Source: Zelonia costaricensis (lineage: Eukaryota; Euglenozoa; Kinetoplastea; Trypanosomatida; Trypanosomatidae). Taken from it: a DNA stretch of 64,000 nucleotides. The position numbers and the translations under genes were made by a program. Where the stretch lies: positions 1 to 64,000 of the forward strand of contig JASAOO010003540.1 in assembly GCA_030849075.1 (NCBI GenBank). The letters run 5' to 3'. The notes under the pieces are model-generated. The model ran no database searches. It was not told the DNA's origin and saw only the letters and a program-made list of their open reading frames with translations. Within the stretch, counting starts at the first letter, position 1; each line of letters begins with the position of its first letter. Shown piece after piece: positions 29,286 through 39,192 of this stretch.

Positions 29286-31112
29286 CTACGTGCCCTTGAA
29301 GGAGCCGAGGGCCGCAAAGGCGGCAGCCTCCTCGGCGTTGCGCTGAGACGAGCCCCAGCCCTTCGCCTCCGCCATGAGCTGCGCCACGCGCGGCACGACC
29401 TGCTCCGCCTGCTTGTTGTTCACGAAGGCAATACGGGTACGGCGGGCGATGAAGTCCATGACGTGCTCGCAGTGCTCGTTGTGCGCCGCGTGCACGACCT
29501 CCGCCTCGAGCACCGGCGAGTCCTCGGCGAGGCGCTTCATCAGCTTTGCGTCCTTGGCGACGACCGCCATGACCTCGTTGTAGCGGTCGCCGTAGTTGTT
29601 CCGCAGGTGGCGGTGCACGTCCTCCGGCACACCCACCGGCGGGACGGACGAGACTTCGTCGAGGTGGCGGGAACCCACCAGCACGATGTCGACTGTGCAG
29701 CACGGCTTGCACTCGGCCTTGCCCTTCAGGAGCGTCTTCTGCAGCTCATCGATGGCCTCCTCCGACATCTTGCGGTACGTGGTCCACTTGCCGCCCGTGA
29801 TGTTGAGTATGTGCGACTGCGTGTCGACGGCGATGACGTGCTCGCGCACAATGTTCTGCGTGCCACCGCTCTTCTGCTTCTGCGACTTGGGCATCGCGAG
29901 CGGGCGAATGCCCGTCCAGGCCGACCTCACCGCCTCCTTCGGCACCGGCCCGACGAAGGGCTCGAGGTTCTGGAGCAGGAAATCCACGTCGGCCTGGGGC
30001 GTCGGCGGGTTGCTCTTCACCTCGCACTTGTGGTCCGTCGTGCCGAGCAGGCAGCCGCCGAGCCACGGCAGGGCAAAGACGACGCGGCCGTCGTTCGACG
30101 GGATGACCATGCCTTGGTGATCCTTCGGGCAGTACTTGCGATCAATCACAATGTGCGTGCCGGACGCCGGGAACATGTCGAGCTGCGCGTCGCCGCTCTG
30201 CGCCAGCTTTTCAATCTCGCTGCTGAACGGTCCCCCGGCGTTGATGACGGACTTGCTGTACACCTGCATCGTCTTCTTCGAGATGGTGTCCTCCACAGTC
30301 GTGCGCACGAGCTCGTCGCCGGCGTCGTCCTTGACCACCTCCATCTTCTGCACCTTGGCGTAGTTCACCGTCGCCGCGCCGTAGCACGCCGCCGTCATCG
30401 CGACGGCGTAGCACAGCCGCGCATCGTTCATCTGCCCGTCGAAGTACCGCACGGCTCCGAGGAGGGCGTTGTCGTCCTGGTCCGACTTCTTCAGGACCGG
30501 GTACGCCTTCATGGCGTCGTACGGGAATAGGAAGCCCGAGTACTCGAGAGTGCCGCCGTAGAGGGCCGCGAGCACGTCGTACGCCTTGCAGCCCCACCAG
30601 TACAGGAAGATGTCCGTCGCGTGGTAGCATGGCACGAGGGTCGGCAGGCTGTGGCACAGCTGCGGAGCCTGGTGGACCATGATGGTGCGCTCGCGCAGCG
30701 CCTCGGCGACCAGCTTCAGCTGCATTGGGTCGGCCTGGAAGAAGGCCTTCTGCAGGTAGCGGATGCCACCGTGAATCAGCTTCGTGCTGCGGCTGCTCGT
30801 CTCACCGGCGTAGTCGCCCATGTCCACCATGCCAACCGAGAGGCCGCGCGTGACGGCGTCGAGGGCCGAGCCGGCGCCGACGCAGCCGCCGCCAATGACG
30901 AGCACGTCGAGCGGCTTCGACGGCGCGTTGTACGTCGCGAGCGTCTCGACGCACTCGTGACGGGTGGGCACCTTGTGGAACTTGAGCGGCGGGCACTTGC
31001 TCGCGTCGAACTTGCGCTGCGTCCACGTAGGGTCTGTGTAGCTGAAGGCGATGAGGCCGCAGTACGCCGCCATGCCTCCGCCCACCAGCACCTTTGCTGC
31101 CGTTGCGGCCAT
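29286..31112 (-). CDS. FAD-dependent glycerol-3-phosphate dehydrogenase, mitochondrial (608 aa)
   Basis: The enzyme oxidises glycerol 3-phosphate to dihydroxyacetone phosphate and passes electrons to ubiquinone at the inner mitochondrial membrane. In trypanosomatids it works with the NAD-linked glycosomal enzyme to re-oxidise glycosomal NADH. A short hydrophobic N-terminus (about 8-26) can serve as anchor or targeting signal. The FAD-binding GGGCVGAG motif is at 74-81, and the family signature TSSRSTKLIHGGIRYLQ at about 105-121. Further conserved blocks include YFDGQMNDARL and the substrate-site region TGGKWTTYRKM. The protein is about as long as the core of human GPD2 but lacks its C-terminal EF-hands, so calcium control is not expected. 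There is no peroxisomal C-terminal tripeptide. The ATG at 31112 is clear. Confidence 0.97.
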   Translation of the reverse strand: MAATAAKVLVGGGMAAYCGLIAFSYTDPTWTQRKFDASKCPPLKFHKVPTRHECVETLATYNAPSKPLDVLVIGGGCVGAGSALDAVTRGLSVGMVDMGDYAGETSSRSTKLIHGGIRYLQKAFFQADPMQLKLVAEALRERTIMVHQAPQLCHSLPTLVPCYHATDIFLYWWGCKAYDVLAALYGGTLEYSGFLFPYDAMKAYPVLKKSDQDDNALLGAVRYFDGQMNDARLCYAVAMTAACYGAATVNYAKVQKMEVVKDDAGDELVRTTVEDTISKKTMQVYSKSVINAGGPFSSEIEKLAQSGDAQLDMFPASGTHIVIDRKYCPKDHQGMVIPSNDGRVVFALPWLGGCLLGTTDHKCEVKSNPPTPQADVDFLLQNLEPFVGPVPKEAVRSAWTGIRPLAMPKSQKQKSGGTQNIVREHVIAVDTQSHILNITGGKWTTYRKMSEEAIDELQKTLLKGKAECKPCCTVDIVLVGSRHLDEVSSVPPVGVPEDVHRHLRNNYGDRYNEVMAVVAKDAKLMKRLAEDSPVLEAEVVHAAHNEHCEHVMDFIARRTRIAFVNNKQAEQVVPRVAQLMAEAKGWGSSQRNAEEAAAFAALGSFKGT

Positions 31113-32528
31113 CGTTTAGCGTGTGCGTGGAGGCTCGTGTTAGGGGGTCGTACAACTACACACAACGCGGAAAGGAGAAGAACGAGCCAAGACGGAACGA
31201 GGCAGCGACACGACGCGGGGAGTGGGGGAAGCAAACGGCGCGACGACGTCTGTGGAAGCAATGCCAGGGGAGAACGAGAGAACAAAGACGAGCGAGAAGA
31301 GGCGTCTCGAAGAGGCTGTCGTCTCAGGGGTCAATCAGAAAGGGAGGGCGTGGGCGGAGGTGGTGGGAGGTGCCGGGTGGCACACACAGGGAGGAGGGGG
31401 AGGGGAAGGGGTGCCAGACGTCGTGGCGTGGGGGAAAGCGAACAGGAGAAGCAGCAGCTTTATACGGATGCGCCAGCGCACGCAACACAAATATGGGACA
31501 GAGTCTTGCGGGGAAAGAAAAAAAAAAGGAGTGAGTGGGGTACAGCGTGAGATGAGTCAGAGGAGAGAGAAGCGGGGCGTGGAATAGGCAGAGAACGTCC
31601 TTAGGTGGGTGGGTGACTGCGCGCGCGTGTGTTTGTGTGTTTGTGAGAAGGAGGAAGAGGAGGAAGGTGTCTGACACCTTGCATAGAAACCTGTGGAGCG
31701 GAAAAAAAAAAAGAAGAAGACACCGCTGGAAAAAAAAAAGGGGTGGTGTTTAATTGCGTGCTGTGGAACCTCGCAGTGATGGGGACCTGAGGGGGGGGGA
31801 GGGGGTCGAGTGTCGTGGAGAAATAGGATTGTGAGTGGAGGGTGCAAGGAACAGGCTGGGGGGCGGGAGGGAGTGAGGAGTGGAGCACGTCGCGGGCTGC
31901 GATGCTGCGACGAAGCAGCCAGAGAAAGGAAAACGCGAAAGGCAGCGAGGAGGACGGGAGGATGGGGTGGGAGGTGATGGGCAGGACGTGCATGGGAGCG
32001 GGCGGGGAGAGGGTGGATGCGTCGCAACGAAAAGCGGAAGCTCCTGCGATGCTTTGCGAAGCGCATCAGAGGAGTCGACCCATGGCGACCTCGAAACAGC
32101 GATGCGTCTCGCGCCGGAGCTCGCATGCCTGTGTGTGTTTGTTTTGGAGGTACGCCCGTACACGCGCGTTAAGCAAACGTTGTACACACCAGGCGCCTGT
32201 CTCATCCAGAATGGCATCCCCTCCCCCTTTATAGTCCGTCAAAGGGAAGGACAGACGCCACGCTGATATCTCACTGGTCTGCGTGAGTGGATTGGCACGG
32301 TGCTGCCACTCCACCCCTTTTTTTTTGTCTCAGTGTGTGTTCGTGTGTGTTGGAGAGGTAAGCACCGGAGTCGCGCTGCAGGTGGCGTCATGCATGCTCG
32401 CATGTAGGACGTGTACAGAAGCAGTTGCGCGAGGGCAGCGTCGTTTGCACCCCACATCCACCCGTACGGAGGAGGGCACGAGAAGAACAAGAAGAAGGGA
32501 CAGAGAGGACCCCTGTGTCGGTCCTGCG

Positions 32529-32562
32529 TGGGTGTGTGTGTGTATGTGTGTGTGTGTGCCTG
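32529..32562. repeat. TG microsatellite
   Basis: An interrupted (TG)n tract in the spacer downstream of the 421-residue gene. Confidence 0.85.
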
Positions 32563-33289
32563 TAACTGTATCCACGTGAGTCGTGGCGCAGCATTCCTCA
32601 CGCACACGTCACACGAGGAGCGCGGGAAAGCAGCAGCGACCAGCCGGGCATGTGAGGCGACAAGAGCCCGGAAGTCAGCGCGCCAGCACAGCCAGGGAGC
32701 AACGTGCCGTCCCGCGCAACGCACACTCATCGGTATTTACGGCGCCCGCAGACGGCCCGCAAACGTGCCGTGTTGTCGGAAAGGAGAAACACAAAGCAAG
32801 GAGGTACCAGCGACTAACGCAGCGGGGGAGGGGAAGGCAACAAAAAAAAAGGCGGAGAGGGAGTCGTCGCCGCTCGCACTAGGCGTGTCCATCGGGCACG
32901 GGCTTCTGGGCCTAGAGCAAGACACGCAGACGTTTTTGTTCTTGGATCGTTGAAGAGCAGGTCACTGTGGTGCAGCGCCGCTGCGAAGAGTTCAGAAGGC
33001 GGCGTGTGCCCGCGCTGGCTCGCGAGACAGGGACAGCATCCACGGCAGACACCTCCGCTCCACCCTCTCTCCCGACGCCACGAGCGCACCGGTGTCATGA
33101 CGTTTTCACGATGCTGCGCGTGGGCGGAGGCAATGGCCGTCGCCTCGCTGCGCCCACGCAAGCGGCTGCCCTGATAGGGTCCGGCTACCAAGAAGCGCCG
33201 TCTGCAGACTCGTACGGCACTCTTGGCCCACGTACACACGCCAGGAGAAGCTCAGAGGGGATGGAAAGAGAATCCGGCAAGGACGCACT

Positions 33290-33312
33290 ACCCCTCTCAA
33301 GGTGAGAGGGGT
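33290..33312. repeat. Inverted repeat with 10-bp arms
   Basis: The arms ACCCCTCTCA (33290-33299) and TGAGAGGGGT (33303-33312) are exact reverse complements separated by three bases. The site lies about 540 bases past the stop of the 421-residue gene, so it can form a hairpin in its 3' untranslated region or in the spacer. Confidence 0.9.
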
Positions 33313-33853
33313 GCAAGGAGCACCAGACAGGGGCAGATGGGGCAGCCGACGGCTCCGTAAACCAGCGGAGAAGCATCACTCCCGTACACACACACGCACA
33401 CACGCACCCGACACGACAAAGAAGCGCGCCGTCGCAGCGCCGCACCGAATCGAAGCGAAAAGAAGGGGGCTCGAGGCGACGAGGCAGACGCACGTGTCAC
33501 CACTGCGGGGCCGCGGTGCGCGCGCGTGAAGAAAAAAGCAAAGGCGAGAGAAGCGAACAAGCATGAAAGGAAGTGGAGGGGCGTCAGCCCACACGGAACG
33601 CGAGAGCAAGCAAGTAGGACGGGGAGGGGGGAGGGGGGGGGCACCCACTCACTCTCTCCAGCCCCCGCCAGAGCACGCAGCTGAGTGCATATACGCAAGG
33701 GCCCCGACTGTCACGGTCCCGGGGCGCTGCTGTCGGGAAGTCGGAGGGGAGAACGGGTGCCCACCAAGAGACGAAGAGAAGAACGGAGCGACGCGGGCAC
33801 GTAACGCAGAGGAGCAACACAGACGCGCATTGGAGTTCTTCTATTCCCCGACC

Positions 33854-35119
33854 TCAGAGGGCAACGGGGTCGCCGACGTGGAGCTGGCAGCTCCGGTGAT
33901 GGAAGCCGTAGGAGGCACCGAGGCAGTCGCAATGCCGCCGGTACGGCACCATCACCTCGCGGAACTTCTCCGCAGAGATCGGCCCAGCACCAAAGTCGCC
34001 AAAGAGGGCCTCGATCACCTGTCGCCGCTCCTCCTCCGTCAAGTCAGAGGGAGAGCGCTCCGAGCTCAGGAGATCCTCTTCCACGACGCGCCGGCGCAGC
34101 ACCTCCGTGGCACCGGTCGGCAACGGCCGCACCGCCGTGGCCCGCTGCGGCACCACCTCCTCGTCGGGGTCTACCATCACCGTCATCCGCTGCTGCATGT
34201 TGCTGCACGGGATGGAGGCAATGCCGTCGCTCATCTCCCCCGCCTCCGACGCAGCGGAGGACTCGCCCGCCTCGTCGTCAGCAGGGGCCGTCGCCTCGTT
34301 GCGCCACGACGGGGTGAGGTCGCCCATCAGCTGGCGCGTCAGCTCCGACACATCGAGTTCCTCCTGCACCGCCGCACGCGGCGCCCACGACGCGTCGGCC
34401 AGCGACACGGTCGACTCCGGCACCGCCTGCGCCGCTGACGAGCACACAGTCGAGCTCTCCTCTGGCGCTGCGGGAGAGGCCTGGACGGGGTCCACCCCCC
34501 ACGGCGCAACAGCGCGCGTCTCTGCCATCAGCAGGCGCGTCAGCTCCGACATCTCCGCCTGCGCCGCCGTGCTGAGGTGCGTGCCGGAGGCGTCACTGGC
34601 CGACGTGGCACAGCCGCTCGGCGGTGGCGTTGGCAGTGCTTCAGACACTTCCGACGGCGCAGCGGACGCCGGTGCCGGGGCGCCGAGGAGAAGCACTGAC
34701 GAGGCGTCGTCCTCGCAGAGCGGCGCAGGCGGCGCGCGCGTGTCGGCCGCCGCCGCCGCGTCGGGCTCTGCCAACTCCTCGGCGGTGTCGGCCACAGCGC
34801 GTGACGCCTCCGAGGCAAAGGCGGGGTTCTGCGTGACGGCCGAGTCGGCTCCCATGTTAGTGGGGTCCAACTCCTCCCAGGAGTCCGTCGATGTCCGCGA
34901 GTGGTGCGCGGCACTCACCCGCACCGTCGCATCGGCCTCCGTTGCGGCGCCTGGGGCCGCCGCTGTCAGCGCGTCGGTGGCGAGGTCGTCATCGCAGCCC
35001 TCCGTGGCCACCGCCGTGACACCCTGCGTGTGCGTCGGCGCCTCCTGCTCGCCTGCCGCTGCGTGCGCTACGGCCGACCACGACTCGGACCCGCTGCGGC
35101 AGTGGTTCGCAGCGGACAT
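33854..35119 (-). CDS. Low-complexity protein with internal repeats (421 aa)
   Basis: I do not recognise the family. About 80 percent is Ala/Ser/Glu/Pro-rich and probably disordered, but short motifs recur. Residues 1-17 (SAANHCRSGSESWSAV from position 2) and 68-84 (VSAAHHSRTSTDSWEEL) are near copies. MSELTRLLMA (190-199) and VSELTRQLMG (258-267) are near copies too, each followed by an Ala/Pro-rich stretch with Trp. The C-terminal 70 residues look folded: a charged helix (LTEEERRQVIEALFGDF) and a Cys/His cluster (HCDCLGASYGFHHRSCQLH) that might bind zinc. The repeated helices could be docking motifs. No membrane segment. The ATG at 35119 gives the first repeat unit directly, which supports this start. 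Confidence 0.8.
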   Translation of the reverse strand: MSAANHCRSGSESWSAVAHAAAGEQEAPTHTQGVTAVATEGCDDDLATDALTAAAPGAATEADATVRVSAAHHSRTSTDSWEELDPTNMGADSAVTQNPAFASEASRAVADTAEELAEPDAAAAADTRAPPAPLCEDDASSVLLLGAPAPASAAPSEVSEALPTPPPSGCATSASDASGTHLSTAAQAEMSELTRLLMAETRAVAPWGVDPVQASPAAPEESSTVCSSAAQAVPESTVSLADASWAPRAAVQEELDVSELTRQLMGDLTPSWRNEATAPADDEAGESSAASEAGEMSDGIASIPCSNMQQRMTVMVDPDEEVVPQRATAVRPLPTGATEVLRRRVVEEDLLSSERSPSDLTEEERRQVIEALFGDFGAGPISAEKFREVMVPYRRHCDCLGASYGFHHRSCQLHVGDPVAL

Positions 35120-36187
35120 CTTTCACGTCGCAGGGTTGAGGAGGAGCGAGACGGGAGGGCGGGGCGCGGCAGACCGGGACGCAAACTGCAGTAGCGCTGT
35201 GGCAGCGCCAGCGACCTGGGGACTGGAAGGAGAGAAAAACAAATAAGAAAAGCAAAGAGAGAATGCGAGCGGTGCAATCGCGTGATGTGTGAGGCGCCGC
35301 GGCGGGTCAGGTCGGGCACAGGGACAAGCGAGGCAGGGGCAGAGCGGAGACAAGCAGCGAAGAAGAAGGGGAGCGCGTCGGCAATGAAGCAAGCCTTGAT
35401 GGGGTGGCCGCTTAGAGAACAGCAATAGAGTGGGTAGGGAGCAAGCAAGCAGGAGGTGGACGTGTGGTTACGGTGGGCAGTAGGGCGGCTATAGCACCTG
35501 TCACGCGTACGGGGAGGACGCAGTAAAGAGCTGATGGGGTGGAGGGGAAGAGGTGAGACAGCAGAAGGAGGCATGAAGAGGGTGTGGGGAGAGATGGTGC
35601 GATTCGGGCACACGCACCACAAGCATGGCCGCGACCCGTGGCGACCGCAGGAAAGGAACGGCCCAGCTCTGCAGTAGTCATCTGACGTACGTGGAAGGGG
35701 TGTGGAGAAGAGGGGTAGCGGTGTGGTTCGCGCTGCGCACAAGACCGCGCGGCTGCGTCCGACTGAGGTGCCGCCAGACAAGCAACGCGAGCAGCTGGTG
35801 AGGTCCCGCTCTGATTCCCGCACACACACACCCCTCCCCGCTACGCAACTGGGTGCGTTCCAAGCCTCACCGCAGCCACAGAGGGTGCGTCACGGCACAC
35901 TCAGTGACGCGAGTTGAGTTTTCTGAGAGCTGGTGGATTTCAAACGGGGCCGCAAAGCCCATAGCTGATGCCGTGGCGGAAGCAGTCCTGACAGTTACAG
36001 AAAAGCGCGAATGGTCCAGGCGGCCGGCTGCCTTACTCTCCAATCCTCGCCACAGCGATAAGTTTGTCAGTGCCGGCGGGGCTGTGTCACGCGGCACCGA
36101 GAGAAAAAAAAAAGGCACAGTACGTCCATTAGAACAGCTCCAGTCCGCTCTCTCCAGCGCCGACACGCAGTGGCGCCTCGACCATCG
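35120..36187. other. Spacer, 1.1 kb
   Basis: No gene. Purine-rich at 35220-35265 and 35340-35370. The stretch at 35860-36110 is of mixed composition and contains a 7-bp stem (35887-35893 with 35904-35910, loop of 10) and a TGATG...CTGA pair (about 35967-35990) that is too short to call a C/D snoRNA. An A run lies near 36104-36114. Confidence 0.55.
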
Positions 36188-37258
36188 TCAGACCAAGCCC
36201 GTCGACTCCTCGTCACCGTAGTCGTTGACGTTCAACATCGACGGCGGCGGGTTCAGCACCTTTTTGAAGTTGCGCCACATAGCTCGCGGCCGGAGCAATG
36301 CCTTGAGCGAATTTTGCTTTCGCATCGACTCACGCCGCGTCGTTGAGGTGAGGGTGAGGTAGACGTAGATGCACAGCATCGCGCCCACCAGGATGACAAC
36401 GATGCCATCGAGCAGCAGAACGAAGATGGCAGCGAGGTGCGAGCCGCTGTTGTCCTGCGGCGCGAAGCTGCGGCGGCCGCCAACCATCGTCGGGAACGGC
36501 GTCGTCTCGGCCGCCGCGTCGACCGCGATGGCGTCGTCCTCCAGAGAGAAGAGGTCATAAAAGAGGTAGCGGCACAACCAGACCACCCCGATCATGGTGG
36601 AGGCGCAGGTGGTGAGGAGGTACATGGTGAACCAGCGCAGGTTGCGCACCCCGACGCAGCCGCCGAGGATGCTGCAGTGGTGATCGTGCTCCAGCACGCA
36701 AACACCACAGTGGTAGCAGTGCGAGCATCGCGGCGGGCGGCGCAGCCGGCATTCTTTACAGAAGACAAGCTGCATGTTGCCCTCAAGCGGGTCCTTTTCG
36801 TTCAGACGCAGGCGCGGGTAGATGCCCGGGTCGGTGGAGGTCGTGAGAAAATACGAGCTAAACGTGGCGGCCAGCATGAAGAGGGTGAAGATGTACTCAC
36901 GCCACCCGATCTGATGCCACACCAGCGCCATGTTGGCAATGATCAGAATCACGGTGATGCCCATTGGAATGGCGCCGATAAAAAAGTCGGTGCTAAAGTA
37001 GAACTTGACGCAGAAGAGGTCCAGCACGCGGAACGTCCCGAGCGCCTCTCTGCCGCTGTTGTACCGGTGCATGTACAGCTCGGGGTCCACCACGGGGATG
37101 TTGAGCTCCTTCGGCTTCGGCCGTGGCGGCGGCGGCATGCGTGCCGGCACACGGCGAGCCGAGACGCCACTTCCCTCTAGAGTGGCGGGCGAGGTAGGCG
37201 ATTCGTACGGCCGGTAATACGACGACATCATTGGCGACCCGGCGAGGAAGGTGTTCAT
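36188..37258 (-). CDS. DHHC palmitoyltransferase (356 aa)
   Basis: This is a protein S-acyltransferase that transfers palmitate to cysteines of membrane-associated proteins. The cysteine-rich domain spans about 167-217 with the catalytic DHHC at 192-195 (in CVLEHDHHCSILGGCVG). The DPG motif (STDPGIYPR, about 142-149) precedes it and a TTxE-like TTRRE lies after the last span. There are four predicted membrane spans (about 93-113, 121-140, 208-230, 274-298), the usual topology with the active site in the cytosol. A Pro-rich N-terminus of about 50 residues precedes the first span. A 45-residue acidic, Pro-containing loop lies between spans 3 and 4. The ATG at 37258 (MNTFLAG) is chosen; 15 residues upstream look like leader. 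A second DHHC gene lies next upstream. Confidence 0.95.
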   Translation of the reverse strand: MNTFLAGSPMMSSYYRPYESPTSPATLEGSGVSARRVPARMPPPPRPKPKELNIPVVDPELYMHRYNSGREALGTFRVLDLFCVKFYFSTDFFIGAIPMGITVILIIANMALVWHQIGWREYIFTLFMLAATFSSYFLTTSTDPGIYPRLRLNEKDPLEGNMQLVFCKECRLRRPPRCSHCYHCGVCVLEHDHHCSILGGCVGVRNLRWFTMYLLTTCASTMIGVVWLCRYLFYDLFSLEDDAIAVDAAAETTPFPTMVGGRRSFAPQDNSGSHLAAIFVLLLDGIVVILVGAMLCIYVYLTLTSTTRRESMRKQNSLKALLRPRAMWRNFKKVLNPPPSMLNVNDYGDEESTGLV

Positions 37259-38247
37259 GGTTGCGGCACAACGACACGGGGAGGGGAGGAGGCAAAGCCA
37301 CAAAGAGGGTCGAGGGAGCCGTAAAGAGAGACGATAAAATGCGCCTCGGGTCGGCGATCACGTGACAGAGAGCGGAACGCTGGATGAGGACGAAGAGGCG
37401 CGAGGTCGTTACACGATGCGCAGCAGCGTTGTGCTTCGCACGTCGCCGAGCGTTGCGGCCCTGCCCACGCGTTCGCTGCCAGCGCGATAGGTGAGGAGGA
37501 GAGTTAATACACAACAGAGGCCTTTCACAGCCGACAACTGCACAGCCAGCTACACGCAAGCACAGCCCGGGGAAAGTGGGGGAGGGGGGAGGTGTGTGTG
37601 AAGCACAGGCCGGAAATGTTGCGTTGGAATGCAGACTGTGCGAGCACGGCGGCGGAAAAAAAAAATGAGGATTTGCGCCTGTAACAAGGAGCGACGGTGG
37701 TGGTGAGGGTCGGCGCGCGACTGTGAGTGGCCGAGGAGCTGCACAGATCTGGAGCGTGAACACCATCGCGCGAGCGCCGCACGTCGGAGATGCGAGCAAA
37801 CGACGATGTGCACGAAGGGGAGGCAAAGCAGCGTTAAGGTGCGGAGTGTCGAGAAGACCGTTGGAGGGGGGGTCGGGGGAAGCGGGCGACGTGCCGCATG
37901 ATTGCAGTGCTACGCATGGCCCAAAGCGGCACTAGCGGCTTCTAGAGCATGGCAGCACATGCACGACGACTCACACCCGCCGCGGGCTTCGTGACGAGAG
38001 GCGGATGCACATGCTGCGCAAAGCGTCCCGTCGTGCACGCGCCGCGCTCCTTGAGAAGAAGCAGTCAACACGCGTGAGTCTCAGCCCCGCCTCTGTGCGC
38101 GTCTTGTTTTGTTTTCGTGCGTCCGTGGTTTGATGCGCGCAGCTGGATGGCGCGTAGTGCGGCAGCCGAGCTGCAACGTGGACGATGTTCACATCCGATC
38201 CTCACGCTCTGTGCGCTCCTCCGCGCTTTTTCCACTTGCATGAGGCG
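37259..38247. other. Spacer between the two DHHC genes, 1.0 kb
   Basis: No gene. Purine tract at 37277-37292 close to the start of the downstream DHHC gene, another at 37565-37592 with G runs, an A run at 37655-37666, and G-rich DNA at 37864-37885. Confidence 0.65.
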
Positions 38248-39114
38248 CTACGTACGCTTGCGATCTTGCAACACAAGCGAGGGGCCGGCGCACACCATGT
38301 TGAACACGTTCAGGCAGAGCTGCGCCACCCACATGTGCTGCGCGGCCGCGTGCGGCTTGTGGAAGCGGATGCCGTCGTGCGTCGCCTCGCGCCAGGTCGT
38401 GTTGGTCAGCGGCAGCAGCACGTAGGCGACGGTGCCGATCGTGATGGGGATCATGAGGATGCCGATGAGCGCCATGACAGCAAAGTGCAGCATAATGTGC
38501 AGCGTGGCGCTGTCTTGGAAAGCGGCGATGTCCTCTGCCGTCCACGTCGTGGCACCGTTGGGGGGCGGCAGCCGCTGCCAGTCTTTCTCCAGCGGGGTGC
38601 GCCGGAAAGAGCAGATGAGGAGGCACATGCCGGCGTAGAGCTGCGTGGTGGAGGAGAGGAGGTACAGCACGAACCACCGCTGGCTGCGTTTGCCGACACA
38701 CACGCCGAGCAGCACGCAGTGGTGGTCGTGCTCGAGGACGCACACGTTGCACACGTAGCAGTGCGACGCGCGCGGTGGGCGTGGCTGCTGACACCGGCGA
38801 CAGAAGCGTTGCTCCTCGTCACCGGCCGTTGCACGTCTGTCGGTGCCGTCGCCTGCATCGCATGCGGCGGCCGGGTGTCCGCGAGGGTAGATACCCGGGT
38901 CGCACAGCAGCATAGCCGCGGCGGAGACCTGATTCGTCAGCACCAGTACGTTCACGAGCATCGTCACGGTGCTCGACCACAGGTCGTGGGAAAGCCACAC
39001 AACGCACGCCGCCGCGCCGGTCGTGAGGGTGTACGACCACAGCCACGTGTACCAATCTGGCGCGACCGAAAGGCGGCCGCGGAGCAGCGGATGGCGCGCC
39101 CCGAACACCTCCAT
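38248..39114 (-). CDS. DHHC palmitoyltransferase (288 aa)
   Basis: A second, shorter S-acyltransferase. The cysteine-rich domain is at about 104-150 with catalytic DHHC at 130-133 (CVLEHDHHCVLLGVCVG). The DPG motif (CDPGIYPR) is at about 71-78 and a TTxE-like TTWRE lies near residue 237-241. Four spans are predicted (about 23-42, 48-70, 146-168, 205-230). The N-terminus is very short compared with the neighbour. The two share the DPGIYPR and the CVLEHDHHC blocks but differ elsewhere, so they may be an old tandem pair or independent family members. The first ATG (39114) gives a full-length protein. A long TG repeat begins about 30 bases upstream. Confidence 0.93.
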   Translation of the reverse strand: MEVFGARHPLLRGRLSVAPDWYTWLWSYTLTTGAAACVVWLSHDLWSSTVTMLVNVLVLTNQVSAAAMLLCDPGIYPRGHPAAACDAGDGTDRRATAGDEEQRFCRRCQQPRPPRASHCYVCNVCVLEHDHHCVLLGVCVGKRSQRWFVLYLLSSTTQLYAGMCLLICSFRRTPLEKDWQRLPPPNGATTWTAEDIAAFQDSATLHIMLHFAVMALIGILMIPITIGTVAYVLLPLTNTTWREATHDGIRFHKPHAAAQHMWVAQLCLNVFNMVCAGPSLVLQDRKRT

Positions 39115-39139
39115 CAGAATTGCGTTTCTTTATGTGCGT

Positions 39140-39192
<53 letters not shown>

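Larger units (their letters stand above)
31113..33853. other. Long spacer, 2.7 kb
   Basis: No convincing gene. A purine block at 31169-31200 with CT at 31156-31157 (minus AG) is a plausible splice acceptor for the dehydrogenase, giving a leader of about 45 bases. Other content: purine tracts (31390-31410, 31855-31880), A runs (31518-31530, 31702-31740), a TG run (32529-32560), a hairpin (33290-33312) and G-rich DNA (33618-33640). Blocks at about 32950-33230 are of balanced composition. Confidence 0.6.

Noticed and set aside
35967..35990. TGATG...CTGA pair suggesting a C/D snoRNA
   Set aside because: The boxes are only about 20 bases apart and there is no terminal stem; real C/D RNAs here are about 70-100 bases.
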